Notes: generated by a model from the sequence alone, not told the origin. Positions 15,521-22,497 are shown, counted from the stretch's first letter. The stretch is DNA of 23,755 bases from Ruminococcus flavefaciens (GCA_002371825.1 DFHF01000016.1:1-23755), one strand, 5' to 3'. Translations and numbers: made by a program.

Positions 15521-16141
15521 ATGAAAAACAATATTACAGAACTCGTGCTTATACTCGACCGTTCAGGTTCAATGGCAGGGCTTGAAAGCGATACTATCGG
15601 CGGCTTCAATTCAATGATCGAAAAGCAGAAAAAGCTCGACGGAAAGTGCTACGTTTCTACGGTCCTTTTCGATAACGAGAGTGAAGTCCTGCACGACAGA
15701 ATAGACCTTGCGGACGTTCCGAAAATGACCGATAAGGAGTATTTTCCCCGTGGCTGCACCGCTCTTCTTGATGCTGTCGGCGGAGCGATACACCACATCG
15801 AGAATATTCACAGATATGCCCGCAAGGAAGACGTGCCGGAGCACACTCTCTTCTGCATCACCACCGACGGCATGGAAAATGCAAGCCGCAGATATGATCT
15901 GAAAAAGGTCAGAAAAATGATAGAAGCCAAAAAAGAAAGCGGCTGGGAGTTCATTTTCATAGGCGCTAATATTGATGCTGTCTCCGCTGCTGCAGATATC
16001 GGAATATCTGAGGACAGAGCTGTCAACTATACAGCCTCCGGATGCGGAACAGCTTCTGTATACGAGGCGATGTGTGAGGTGACTTCATCGGTCAGAGGCT
16101 CAGCTTCTATCGGAAAAGACTGGAAGAAAAAGGTTCAGTGA
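15521..16141 (+). CDS. Cytoplasmic VWA (von Willebrand A) domain protein
   Basis: 206 residues, essentially one VWA domain. The metal-ion-dependent adhesion site is complete: DRSGS (Asp13, Ser15, Ser17), Thr80 in FPRGCTALLDAVGG, and Asp116 in CITTDGMEN. There is no signal peptide or membrane segment, so it is intracellular. Such proteins usually act as metal-dependent protein-interaction adaptors with ATPases, TerD-like or macro-domain partners. AAGGAGG precedes ATG 15521. A 93-nt gap separates it from the macro-domain gene. It contains TATTAT (15469-15474) with an extended TGG but no good -35, so the gene may have its own weak promoter or be read from upstream. A shared bidirectional terminator follows. 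Confidence 0.88.
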   Translation: MKNNITELVLILDRSGSMAGLESDTIGGFNSMIEKQKKLDGKCYVSTVLFDNESEVLHDRIDLADVPKMTDKEYFPRGCTALLDAVGGAIHHIENIHRYARKEDVPEHTLFCITTDGMENASRRYDLKKVRKMIEAKKESGWEFIFIGANIDAVSAAADIGISEDRAVNYTASGCGTASVYEAMCEVTSSVRGSASIGKDWKKKVQ

Positions 16142-16168
16142 TCTTTCCGGAATGAAAATTGAATGACC

Positions 16169-16210
16169 AAAAAAAGATATCCCCGAGCATGACTCGGGGA
16201 TGTTTTATTT
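16169..16210. terminator. Bidirectional terminator between convergent genes
   Basis: Perfect 9-bp stem ATCCCCGAG (16179-16187) / CTCGGGGAT (16193-16201) with a 5-nt loop. On the plus strand it is followed by GTTTTATTT. On the minus strand it is followed, after TATC, by a run of seven T (16169-16175 read as A on plus). It serves the VWA gene and the convergent sigma/anti-sigma operon. Confidence 0.85.
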
Positions 16211-16261
16211 ATGGTCAAAAGTTCATACAACATTCAGATGCCCTGCATGATCCTGACATCA

Positions 16262-18292
16262 TCAATACGGAACAGTGAATTTGCCGACTTTCCATGAGCC
16301 GTCAGGCTGTACCACAACTGAGAACAGCGTTTTTTCAGTCCATTTTGCTGTACCGTCAAAATCAAGATCATCGTAATTGTTGTCGACAATGAAGAATATC
16401 TCGTCATCGCTCTGGTAAAGAACTTCAGATACTTCTGTGCTTCTGAAGAGAATATTAGAGCCTTTTCCCACTGGCCGCAAGTAAACATTACCGTTCTCTT
16501 CAAAAAGCATACCGCTGTTTCTAATATCGTTCTCAGGATAGCGGTCACTGAAAAATTCATGGTACATATCGTTTATCTCGTCGATACTGTTCACGTTATA
16601 TACGAGCCAGCCTGAATTGCCGCTGTCAAATTGCTGAGAAGTACCTTCGGCTATGCTAAGATCTACCCCCTCCGGACCAAAGTTATAATATTTCAAGAGA
16701 GCTTCCTCATAGATCTTGATAGCCTGATCCAGGACTTCTTCTTTGTTTGCAGGCATTTTATCAGCATAATTCTCCGGAGACATCTTTGCCCATACATTAT
16801 CTGACAGCTTTTCCAGTTTTTCGGCAAGATCGCCGGATATCTTAAATTTGCCCAAATATTCATCATACGCTGTGTTATCATTGCAGATACTCAGATCTAT
16901 TCGCTTATCGCCTGCAAAGAACCGCAGTTTATAAATACAGTCTCCTGCTTCAGAAGCGTTATGCAGCTTCTCCCATGAGGCTGATATCAAAATATCTGTA
17001 AGCTCTTCTTTTTCAGTATCATCCATAAGAGTTATAGTGTCAGGATCGCCTGCACGGCTGATAAAGGCATGATCAGGCTTGTCATGTGAGAACCATTCAT
17101 TTGGCAGCATCGGTGTTGTTACCTTGTACCATGCTTCAACGAAATCAGTATTTAGTTTTATATCGTCTTCGGCGGAGACATTGTATATGTCAGTTGTAAG
17201 ATCACCAGTGACTGTGTTCTCACATTTAAAGATAAAAAATTCCTGAACACCACTGTTTTCGATATAACGGGTTTCAAAGCTATAGATGTGCTGATTGTCT
17301 GAACAGCTGAATGATAAGGACACACGGCTGTTTTCGTAATCCGGGATAGCTGTTTCTTTATTCCATTTGACATTGCCGAATACCTCCGCAAGCTCAGGAA
17401 CTTTTTCGCATGAGAAGGCTGTTGCTTCATCCCATTCGCCAAGAAAGAAGCTGCAATTTTTTGTCGGGACACTGATCATTGCATTTAATGGTGGGAAGTA
17501 AACGTCTGACATCTCCTCATTCTTTTCTGTGCTCACAACAGGCTCCGTGTTCACTTCTGGTTCTGCAATATCCTGCCATATCGGATCAACAGAATCAATG
17601 GGGGTATATTCAATAGTGATAAGCTTATCACCTGCTTCCGGCTCGTATCTGACAGCCTTATTGATCACGTTCAGTGCTTCCTCATCTAACTTGTATCTTT
17701 TCTCAGCGGTACCGGTATTGTAATACATAGTACCATCCATGTATAATATCAGCCCGAATGAATCATCGCCCTTTTTGAAATATATATGCTGATTCTCGCC
17801 GTCAGGTATTGGAGTATCTGTTGATATCTCGGTCCATTCCGCATTGTTCATTGCTTCGGTAAGGGCAAGCTTCTTGTCTGAACTGGGTTCAAATACAGAA
17901 GGAGCTACTGCTGCTGACATGATCCTGACACGGAAATCCGAAAGGTCTCCGAAGGGAGATGTACTTACCTCTTTTTCAGAATCAACTATCTGGTGAGTGC
18001 CTTTGTTTCTGCTAAGCATCATGCCTCCGGCTGTAACACCGGTCACTATCACAAAAGCTGCTGCCACAGCTGCAAGCTTGTGCCATCCGGGTTTGCGGTA
18101 AATGTCTACGCCGGAAACTTCTGTTTCGTTATTATATTCTCTTTCATTAGTTCTGCTGGTGTATATTTTTCTGCTCATTGCAAACATTCTCTCTCTTTCT
18201 TCGGCGGAAGAAGGACAGTCTGCCGCAATTTTTCTTATTATTTCATCATCGGCGTTTTCGAGCGCTTTAAGATCAACATCTCTATCGTTCAT
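16262..18292 (-). CDS. Putative anti-sigma / membrane sensor partner of the second ECF sigma factor
   Basis: 676 residues. Cytoplasmic N-terminus of about 70 residues (acidic helices, then SRKIYTSRTNERE), membrane helix at about 72-94 (AVAAAFVIVTGVTAGGMMLS), and an extracellular region of ~580 residues. The outer part looks repetitive in secondary structure, with several segments ending in W-(T/E) plus 'DG' turns and short beta-strands. No recognised catalytic motif, dockerin or carbohydrate-binding signature is apparent. It follows the sigma gene by 12 nt on the same strand and starts with AAGGAGG upstream of ATG 18292. The arrangement sigma/one-pass protein with a large exported domain parallels the first locus, so an anti-sigma role is inferred from position and topology. 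No zinc anti-sigma motif is seen. Confidence 0.72.
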   Translation of the reverse strand: MNDRDVDLKALENADDEIIRKIAADCPSSAEERERMFAMSRKIYTSRTNEREYNNETEVSGVDIYRKPGWHKLAAVAAAFVIVTGVTAGGMMLSRNKGTHQIVDSEKEVSTSPFGDLSDFRVRIMSAAVAPSVFEPSSDKKLALTEAMNNAEWTEISTDTPIPDGENQHIYFKKGDDSFGLILYMDGTMYYNTGTAEKRYKLDEEALNVINKAVRYEPEAGDKLITIEYTPIDSVDPIWQDIAEPEVNTEPVVSTEKNEEMSDVYFPPLNAMISVPTKNCSFFLGEWDEATAFSCEKVPELAEVFGNVKWNKETAIPDYENSRVSLSFSCSDNQHIYSFETRYIENSGVQEFFIFKCENTVTGDLTTDIYNVSAEDDIKLNTDFVEAWYKVTTPMLPNEWFSHDKPDHAFISRAGDPDTITLMDDTEKEELTDILISASWEKLHNASEAGDCIYKLRFFAGDKRIDLSICNDNTAYDEYLGKFKISGDLAEKLEKLSDNVWAKMSPENYADKMPANKEEVLDQAIKIYEEALLKYYNFGPEGVDLSIAEGTSQQFDSGNSGWLVYNVNSIDEINDMYHEFFSDRYPENDIRNSGMLFEENGNVYLRPVGKGSNILFRSTEVSEVLYQSDDEIFFIVDNNYDDLDFDGTAKWTEKTLFSVVVQPDGSWKVGKFTVPY

Positions 18293-18304
18293 AACTGTAC
18301 CTCC

Positions 18305-18871
18305 TTAAAGTGAAATGTTCATCTCGGTGAGCTTTTCCCTCAGCTTTTTCAATGCACGGCTGCATCTTGTCCGGACGGCCTCGGGAGTTAGTGACAGGTG
18401 CTCAGCTATCTCTCGTGAGCTTCGCATGAAGAAGTATTTATGCAATATTATAGTGGAATCAGGTTCCCCGAGACGTTCTATACATTTTATAAGTTCATCT
18501 CTAAGTTCCTTTTTTTCAATGGTTTCTTCGGTGTTGTCAGGAGCCTCAAATTGTGCTGCCTCCTCATCGTCAATGGATATCCTGTCAAAGCTGTTCCTTG
18601 TAAGCCGTCTGTATACGTCAGCGGCCTTCCTTCTTGCTACTGCACCTACAAATCCTGAGATATCGCCGCTCAGTTCTTTTTTATCGTCGTAGTAAATATA
18701 TACATCTGAAAATGTATCGCCTACACACTCCTCTATATCCTCACGGCTGGCACAGCTTCGCAGTCTGCTGAAAACTATCGTGTATACATAGTTGAAGTAT
18801 TCATCAAACAGCATTCGCTGAGCTTTTTCCAAGGAGATTTTTGAAACCCTGCGAAATTCATCATGTGTCAT
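18305..18871 (-). CDS. Second ECF-type RNA polymerase sigma factor
   Basis: 188 residues. Region 2 spans about residues 15-90 (LFDEYFNYVYTIVFSRLRSC, EDIEECVGDTFSDVYIYY, ISGFVGAVARRKAADVYRRL). An acidic linker holds several Glu/Asp runs. Region 4 is at about 128-182 (ERLGEPDSTIILHKYFFMRS, SREIAEHLSLTPEAVRTRCS, RALKKLREKL). It is only distantly similar to the sigma factor at 362, so the two are separate systems rather than a recent duplication. AAGGTGAG precedes ATG 18871. A sigma-A promoter lies upstream at 18975-19003. It is co-transcribed with the membrane partner immediately downstream. Confidence 0.9.
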   Translation of the reverse strand: MTHDEFRRVSKISLEKAQRMLFDEYFNYVYTIVFSRLRSCASREDIEECVGDTFSDVYIYYDDKKELSGDISGFVGAVARRKAADVYRRLTRNSFDRISIDDEEAAQFEAPDNTEETIEKKELRDELIKCIERLGEPDSTIILHKYFFMRSSREIAEHLSLTPEAVRTRCSRALKKLREKLTEMNISL

Positions 18872-18974
18872 GATCTCACCTTCTTTTTTATAAAAGCTTA
18901 CCGGCGGCTTTCACTTTATCTATTCCCCACATCCGGCATAACTGTTACAGTATTTCCATTATTTTTATATTTTA

Positions 18975-19003
18975 ATTATACAGCTATCAGATCATAAAAT
19001 CAA
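18975..19003 (-). promoter_or_regulatory. Sigma-A promoter of the second sigma/anti-sigma operon
   Basis: On the minus strand TTGATT (19003-18998), 17-bp spacer, TATAAT (18980-18975). Transcription should start near 18968, about 97 nt before the sigma start codon. The rest of the gap between the sigma gene and the repeat (19004-19114) contains nothing I can identify. Confidence 0.7.
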
Positions 19004-19114
19004 GACAATAAAATCTGTCCCCAGATCATCCTTGAAAAAATATTTCAATAAAGCGGAATTGACCGAAACCGTCCTGAATTTAACCGTCTGCTAAGAGACT
19101 GCGAGAAAAGAAAA

Positions 19115-19228
19115 GTGGACAATGCAGAAAAGACTCACATCACCAAGCAGGGCCAGTACTGTGGTGATGTTTATGAGCATAACAACGGTGTTATTACACC
19201 TCAGGATGCTCTCCAGATACAGAAGTAA
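19115..19228 (+). pseudogene. Orphan fragment of the GH9 dockerin
   Basis: 37 codons reading KTHITKQGQY, GDVYEHNNGVITPQDALQIQ, then K-stop, nearly identical to residues 998-1034 of the cellulase. It has no start codon, no ribosome binding site and a premature TAA (19226-19228). One Trp (cellulase residue 1013) is Cys here. It is a non-functional remnant within direct repeat copy 2. Confidence 0.9.
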
Positions 19229-19551
19229 CTCCTCAGACAGATAAAGAATTTTTCTCCTGCTGGAAACTGAGCTAAGTGATACCCCATATTTTTAATTCAC
19301 ATTCATAACATCAGACTGTCAGCATACTTTTCTCCCATTCAGCATAGAATGTACAAAAATTCAAAGGAGCATTGCTATGATGAAAATAAAAAGGAAACTG
19401 ATAAGCGGTGGGATACTTTCGATCTGCAGCGTGTTTGCAGTTATGGCCGGAGCACATATCTCTCAAAAAGCCTCCGACAATGCGATCCCTGTATCAGTCG
19501 GACAGTTTGAGGAAACTCCGGTCATTATCCTCGATGCAGGACACGGCGGCT
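19115..19551 (+). repeat. Direct repeat copy 2 (cellulase dockerin tail + intergenic + amidase start)
   Basis: A 437-bp segment matching 6675-7126 in the same orientation. Most differences are single bases, with a cluster of small deletions after the dockerin codons (15 bp shorter overall). It starts abruptly at GTGGAC and is preceded by unrelated sequence. On the right it continues into a complete amidase gene. The same junction present in both copies means the cellulase and amidase genes were once adjacent. Confidence 0.9.
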
Positions 19552-20105
19552 TCGACGGCGGATGCACCTCTGCAGAAGGTATCCCTGAGAAGGGAATAAA
19601 TCTTAATATCATGCTGAAGCTGAGGGATATGCTGGAAATGAACGGATACGAGGTCATCGTTACCCGTGATGAGGACCGCTCAATACATGATGACGGCATT
19701 GAAGGCCTCTCCGCTCAGAAGAGCAGCGATATGGACAACCGGCTCGATATATTCAACAGCCGTGACAATGCTGTCTGCGTGTCGATACACCAGAATCAGT
19801 TCAATGAGAGCCGTTACAGCGGTGCCCAGATGTTCTATTCCTCCACCAACAAAAAAAGTGAACCCCTGGCAAAGGCGATCCAGAAACGCTTCGTGGAATT
19901 CCTCCAGCCTGACAATTCACGGGAAATAAAACAGTGCGGCAAGGAGCTTTTCCTGTGTTACTACAGCAAGAACCCCACCGTCATGGTGGAGTGCGGTTTC
20001 CTCTCAAATCCTGAGGAAGCTGCCCTTCTGGCAGATGAAGATTATCAGAGCAAGGTGGCCTTCACTATTTTCTCCGGGATCAATGATTTCGCAAATCTGA
20101 AATAG
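19377..20105 (+). CDS. N-acetylmuramoyl-L-alanine amidase (Amidase_3, CwlD-like)
   Basis: 242 residues. An N-terminal signal/anchor (about 10-28) precedes a single Amidase_3 domain (about 48-240). Zinc ligands are His56 (ILDAGHGGFDGG), Glu71 (PEKGINLN) and His138 (VSIHQNQFN); catalytic Glu205 is in VMVECGFLSNPEEA. The enzyme cleaves the amide bond between muramic acid and L-Ala in peptidoglycan. Domain length and the single-domain layout resemble CwlD, which acts in spore cortex maturation, but housekeeping wall turnover is equally possible, so no symbol is assigned. AAAGGAG lies 7 nt before ATG 19377. No strong promoter is visible directly upstream; the leader is inside the duplicated segment. 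No clear terminator follows. Confidence 0.9.
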   Translation: MMKIKRKLISGGILSICSVFAVMAGAHISQKASDNAIPVSVGQFEETPVIILDAGHGGFDGGCTSAEGIPEKGINLNIMLKLRDMLEMNGYEVIVTRDEDRSIHDDGIEGLSAQKSSDMDNRLDIFNSRDNAVCVSIHQNQFNESRYSGAQMFYSSTNKKSEPLAKAIQKRFVEFLQPDNSREIKQCGKELFLCYYSKNPTVMVECGFLSNPEEAALLADEDYQSKVAFTIFSGINDFANLK

Positions 20106-20149
20106 TCTTTTCCGTTTTTTCGGGCTGAATATAAATATTTCACTTTTTA

Positions 20150-20178
20150 TTGACATCTCTGAAGCAAAATGATATAAT
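20150..20178 (+). promoter_or_regulatory. Consensus sigma-A promoter
   Basis: Perfect TTGACA (20150-20155), 17-bp spacer, perfect TATAAT (20173-20178) with TGA before it. Transcription should start near 20185. This excludes the in-frame ATG at 20181 as the start of the following gene. Confidence 0.88.
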
Positions 20179-20231
20179 TAATGTGTATTTGTCCGGCAAG
20201 AGACATCAAACATAAACTTCGGAGGGTTAAT

Positions 20232-20834
20232 ATGAAAAAGAAAATCATCTGCCTGATATCAGCTTCTGCTATGGCTGCAACACTTGCTTCATGCTCAAGC
20301 TCAAAGAGCAGCAGTTCATCAGCTCCTGCATCGAGATCAGCAGTTACATCAAGCGTTGACGACAGCAGCTACGAAAACGTATTCAATATATATATCACCG
20401 CATTTTTCACTGACAAAGATGCAGAAAAGGTACTGGAATACTCCATGCCAAGAGCAGTCATAGAAAAACTCAAGTCTGAAAACAGATACGATAAGGCAAA
20501 GTCCAGTACTGAGAAAAAGATAGCCTCTCAGTTCTCAGCTTACGGAGATGCTCCGGATTTCAAAGGCATCCTTACCACCGGAGATATGGACCCTGCCAAC
20601 TATGAAGCTGCTGCAAGCTACCTCAATGACTACTACGATGACGGCTACACCGATGTAAAGGTAACTTCCGGCTATGAGATCACTTACTCTATCGACTATA
20701 AGAACTCCAACGGCGAGACAAGCAACAATGAGTGCACTGCCTGCGTTGTCGGTATAGAGGGTGACGGACTCAGAGTGATCGACGGTATGACCGGCGACCT
20801 CCTCACAAAACTCTATAACACCACCACTTATTGA
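20232..20834 (+). CDS. Small lipoprotein of unknown function
   Basis: 200 residues. Lipoprotein signal peptide with lipobox LASC (Cys21), then a Ser-rich spacer and a compact mixed domain (about 43-195) with a regular helical start (YENVFNIYITAFFTDKDAEK) and a final beta-hairpin-like segment. It is reminiscent of DUF4878/NTF2-like lipoproteins but not confidently assigned. ATG 20232 is chosen because CGGAGGG sits 5-8 nt upstream and the predicted transcription start is at about 20185. It has its own strong promoter and is followed by a long hairpin. Likely anchored on the outer face of the membrane. Confidence 0.8.
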   Translation: MKKKIICLISASAMAATLASCSSSKSSSSSAPASRSAVTSSVDDSSYENVFNIYITAFFTDKDAEKVLEYSMPRAVIEKLKSENRYDKAKSSTEKKIASQFSAYGDAPDFKGILTTGDMDPANYEAAASYLNDYYDDGYTDVKVTSGYEITYSIDYKNSNGETSNNECTACVVGIEGDGLRVIDGMTGDLLTKLYNTTTY

Positions 20835-20847
20835 TAAGATCTGCTCT

Positions 20848-20886
20848 ATGCTGTGTATCTTAAGATTATTTTAAGGTACACAGCAT
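20848..20886 (+). repeat. 18-bp near-perfect inverted repeat before the MBL gene
   Basis: ATGCTGTGTA (20848-20857) pairs with TACACAGCAT (20877-20886), continued by CTTAA/TTAAG and flanking pairs to a 3-nt loop. It is followed by ATAATATATAATAG, not a T-run, and its right arm ends in the first base of TATAAT (20886-20891). It may be a factor-independent terminator lacking a good tract, or an operator at the promoter of the next gene (no convincing -35). Confidence 0.6.
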
Positions 20887-20928
20887 ATAATATATAATAG
20901 AATATTTTACCCGAAAGGAGCTGACAGT

Positions 20929-21774
20929 ATGAGTTTCCCCCATAGATTCACTGCACTGATCTCTGCTTTGCTTTTCACAGGAGCCTCTTTATTTTCGTGC
21001 GGAAGCAAGGACAGCAAAAGTATAACTGCTTATCCGGAAATGACTGTCACTTTCTTTGACGTAGGAAAAGCTGACAGCATAGTGATAAATACCGAGAACA
21101 GCACAGTTATCATTGACTGCGGCGAAAAAGGCGACGGAAAAGAGATCGTTCAGTTCCTTGAGGATAAGGGCATAACTACCGTGGATTACCTCATAATCAC
21201 TCACTATGATAAAGACCATGTGGGCGGTGCCTCAAAGGTCATAAAGAGCCTTGATGTCAAAAATGTTCTGGCTCCTGATTATGATGAGGAAAGCGATGAG
21301 GTCGAAAAGTACCAGAAAGCTCTTGCGGGAAAGAATATCACTCCTCAGAGACTGACAAGCGATATCTCTTTTGAACTGGACGGTGCTTCATATGACATTA
21401 TCGCTCCGGAAGAGACCTTCTACGGTGAGGATAATGACAACGATTTCTCCCTTGTTACAAAAATGGTCTACCATGACGTCTCCTTCCTCTTTACAGGTGA
21501 TGCTATGGAACAGAGACTTGATGAAATAATGGATATCGGCAAGTGCAATCTCCTCAAAGTCCCGTATCACGGCCGGAAACTCGATAATTTCAAGGACTTC
21601 CTCCAGAATGTTCAGCCGGACTGCGCTGTTGTATGTACTTCTGCCAATGAATTCTCTTCCAAGACAGAAAATGCTCTCAGTGATCTGAATATCAAGACCT
21701 ATGCCACCTGCTATAATGGACGTATCACTGCTTCATCAAACGGTGTGGACCTGAGCATTTCTTCAGAAAAATAA
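20929..21774 (+). CDS. ComEC/Rec2-type MBL-fold hydrolase lipoprotein
   Basis: 281 residues. Lipoprotein signal peptide with Cys24 in LFSC. The rest is a metallo-beta-lactamase-fold domain of the type found at the C-terminus of ComEC and in stand-alone competence-like hydrolases: TVTFFDVGKADSIVI, IIDCGEKGDG, metal motif THYDKDHVGG (91-100, His92, Asp94, Asp96, His97), LFTGDAMEQR, and VPYHGRKLDN. These act on phosphodiesters or nucleotides in some cases. Here the enzyme is free of the ComEC channel and anchored outside. AAAGGAG precedes ATG 20929. A terminator follows directly. Extracellular nuclease or nucleotide hydrolase activity is an inference; the substrate is unknown. Confidence 0.88.
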   Translation: MSFPHRFTALISALLFTGASLFSCGSKDSKSITAYPEMTVTFFDVGKADSIVINTENSTVIIDCGEKGDGKEIVQFLEDKGITTVDYLIITHYDKDHVGGASKVIKSLDVKNVLAPDYDEESDEVEKYQKALAGKNITPQRLTSDISFELDGASYDIIAPEETFYGEDNDNDFSLVTKMVYHDVSFLFTGDAMEQRLDEIMDIGKCNLLKVPYHGRKLDNFKDFLQNVQPDCAVVCTSANEFSSKTENALSDLNIKTYATCYNGRITASSNGVDLSISSEK

Positions 21775-21777
21775 CTT

Positions 21778-21810
21778 AAAGCGCTGCACCTTTCTGATGC
21801 AGCGCTTTTT
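21778..21810 (+). terminator. Rho-independent terminator after the MBL lipoprotein gene
   Basis: AAAGCGCTGCA (21778-21788) / TGCAGCGCTTT (21798-21808), 11 bp, 9-nt loop, with the 3' arm running into a T-tract. Positioned 4 nt after the stop codon. Confidence 0.92.
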
Positions 21811-22120
21811 CTATATCAAAGCAGCCCTCCGATGAAGCGGCAGGACTGCCTCTTCCGCTTTGCGGTGTACCTTTGCCGCAGGCTTTTCACGGGGTATCAT
21901 CCCACCTGTCAGCGATACACATCTTTCTGCTGCTTATACTATTCTATGCAGTTCTCAGGGAAATGCAACAAAGAAAATTCTGACAGTTGATCTTGTGCCA
22001 TTCACACTTTTTCTTCCAATGAAACAGTTTTTTCATCCTTGTCAAATTTGTGTAACCGGATATTTCTTTTCCGTAAATAAAATACTTCCAAAATGTATTT
22101 CAACTGATATGTCCCTGTTA
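21811..22120. other. Intergenic stretch with a cluster of small hairpins, no gene identified
   Basis: Between 21835 and 21903 three short stems occur in a row: AAGCGG/CCGCTT (21835-21840 / 21855-21860), TGCGG/CCGCA (21861-21865 / 21876-21880), GGG/CCC (21892-21894 / 21901-21903). Beyond that I see no gene or motif. A 93-codon open frame crosses it (starting TTG 21860) but lacks a ribosome binding site and has an unconvincing composition. Confidence 0.4.
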
Positions 22121-22149
22121 TTGTATTTTTCCCTCTTCTGAGATATAAT
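22121..22149 (+). promoter_or_regulatory. Sigma-A promoter of a candidate non-coding RNA
   Basis: TTGTAT (22121-22126), 17-bp spacer, TATAAT (22144-22149). No open reading frame with a ribosome binding site follows before the terminator at 22365, so the transcript appears to be an RNA of about 240 nt. Confidence 0.7.
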
Positions 22150-22156
22150 ATAATCA

Positions 22157-22396
22157 CAGCAAGAGAAAGGAAACTCCTCCCGGAGGCTAATAAGCTTCCC
22201 AAAAAAGAGGAGCGACCTCAAAAGAGCTTTAAATATACCGCTTCAACGTCTACTATACCTCCAGACGTTATTGCAGCAAGACCGTACAGGGGATGTGTGC
22301 GGTCTTGCAATGGCACATCTGCCGCACACGGATGATGCCATAAACACACACCTTTTCAGATAAGAAAGGACCGGCAGTCAAGACTGCCGGTCCTTT
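22157..22396 (+). ncRNA. Candidate structured non-coding RNA (~240 nt), class unknown
   Basis: It runs from a good promoter to a very strong terminator and contains serial hairpins: CTCC/GGAG (22174-22177 / 22182-22185) enclosed by GGAA/TTCC, GAGG/CCTC (22207-22210 / 22216-22219), AACGTCT/AGACGTT (22245-22251 / 22263-22269), GCAAGACCG/CGGTCTTGC (22276-22284 / 22300-22308) and ATGGCA-CATC/GATG-A-TGCCAT (22310-22341). The loops of the last two contain GTGTG (22295-22299) and CACAC (22325-22329), which can form a kissing interaction; alternatively GTGTGCGG and CCGCACAC can pair and displace both stems. No conserved tRNA, RNase P, SRP or tmRNA sequence is seen. A known class such as raiA or 6S remains possible but was not confirmed. 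Confidence 0.6.
22365..22396. terminator. Very strong terminator, symmetric
   Basis: GGACCGGCAGTC (22368-22379) and GACTGCCGGTCC (22382-22393), extended by AAA/TTT outside, around a 2-6 nt loop, followed by TTTCACTTT. It ends the candidate RNA and is nearly symmetric, so it may act in both directions. Confidence 0.8.
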
Positions 22397-22399
22397 CAC

Positions 22400-22428
22400 T
22401 TTACAAATCCATATTAAAATGGTATAAT
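22400..22428 (+). promoter_or_regulatory. Promoter of the spermidine-synthase-like gene
   Basis: TTTACA (22400-22405), 17-bp spacer, TATAAT (22423-22428) with TGG before the -10. A second promoter-like pair follows (TTGCCT 22444-22449, 18 bp, GATAAT 22468-22473). The leader to ATG 22498 is about 65 nt from the first start. Confidence 0.78.
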
Positions 22429-22452
22429 ATCAAGGATAAATTATTGCCTATG

Positions 22453-22469
22453 TCCAATTGGTAATTGGA
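22453..22469 (+). promoter_or_regulatory. Candidate operator (perfect inverted repeat)
   Basis: TCCAATT (22453-22459), 3-nt centre GGT, AATTGGA (22463-22469). The 17-bp dyad has the size of a repressor site and lies downstream of the first promoter and within the spacer of the second one, where binding would block transcription. No regulator gene is visible in the window. Confidence 0.5.
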
Positions 22470-22497
22470 TAATATACTTGTCAAAACGGAGGAATTT

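Noticed and set aside
7127..19114. Classical mobile element (transposon, prophage or ICE)
   Set aside because: No transposase, integrase, relaxase or phage gene is present, and the boundary repeats are gene-derived and ~450 bp, far longer than a target-site duplication.
20181..20231. Upstream ATG at 20181 for the small lipoprotein
   Set aside because: It lies before the predicted transcription start, has no ribosome binding site, and would bury the lipoprotein signal peptide.
21860..22141. 93-codon open frame in the intergenic region
   Set aside because: It begins with TTG, has no ribosome binding site, has a hydrophobic composition typical of random AT-rich sequence, and runs over the promoter of the candidate RNA.
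22157..22396. Identification of the RNA as 6S RNA
   Set aside because: 6S RNA needs a long closing stem between its 5' and 3' ends with a central bubble. Here the 5' end pairs locally and the 3' end is a self-contained terminator; only ~5 bp of end pairing is visible.
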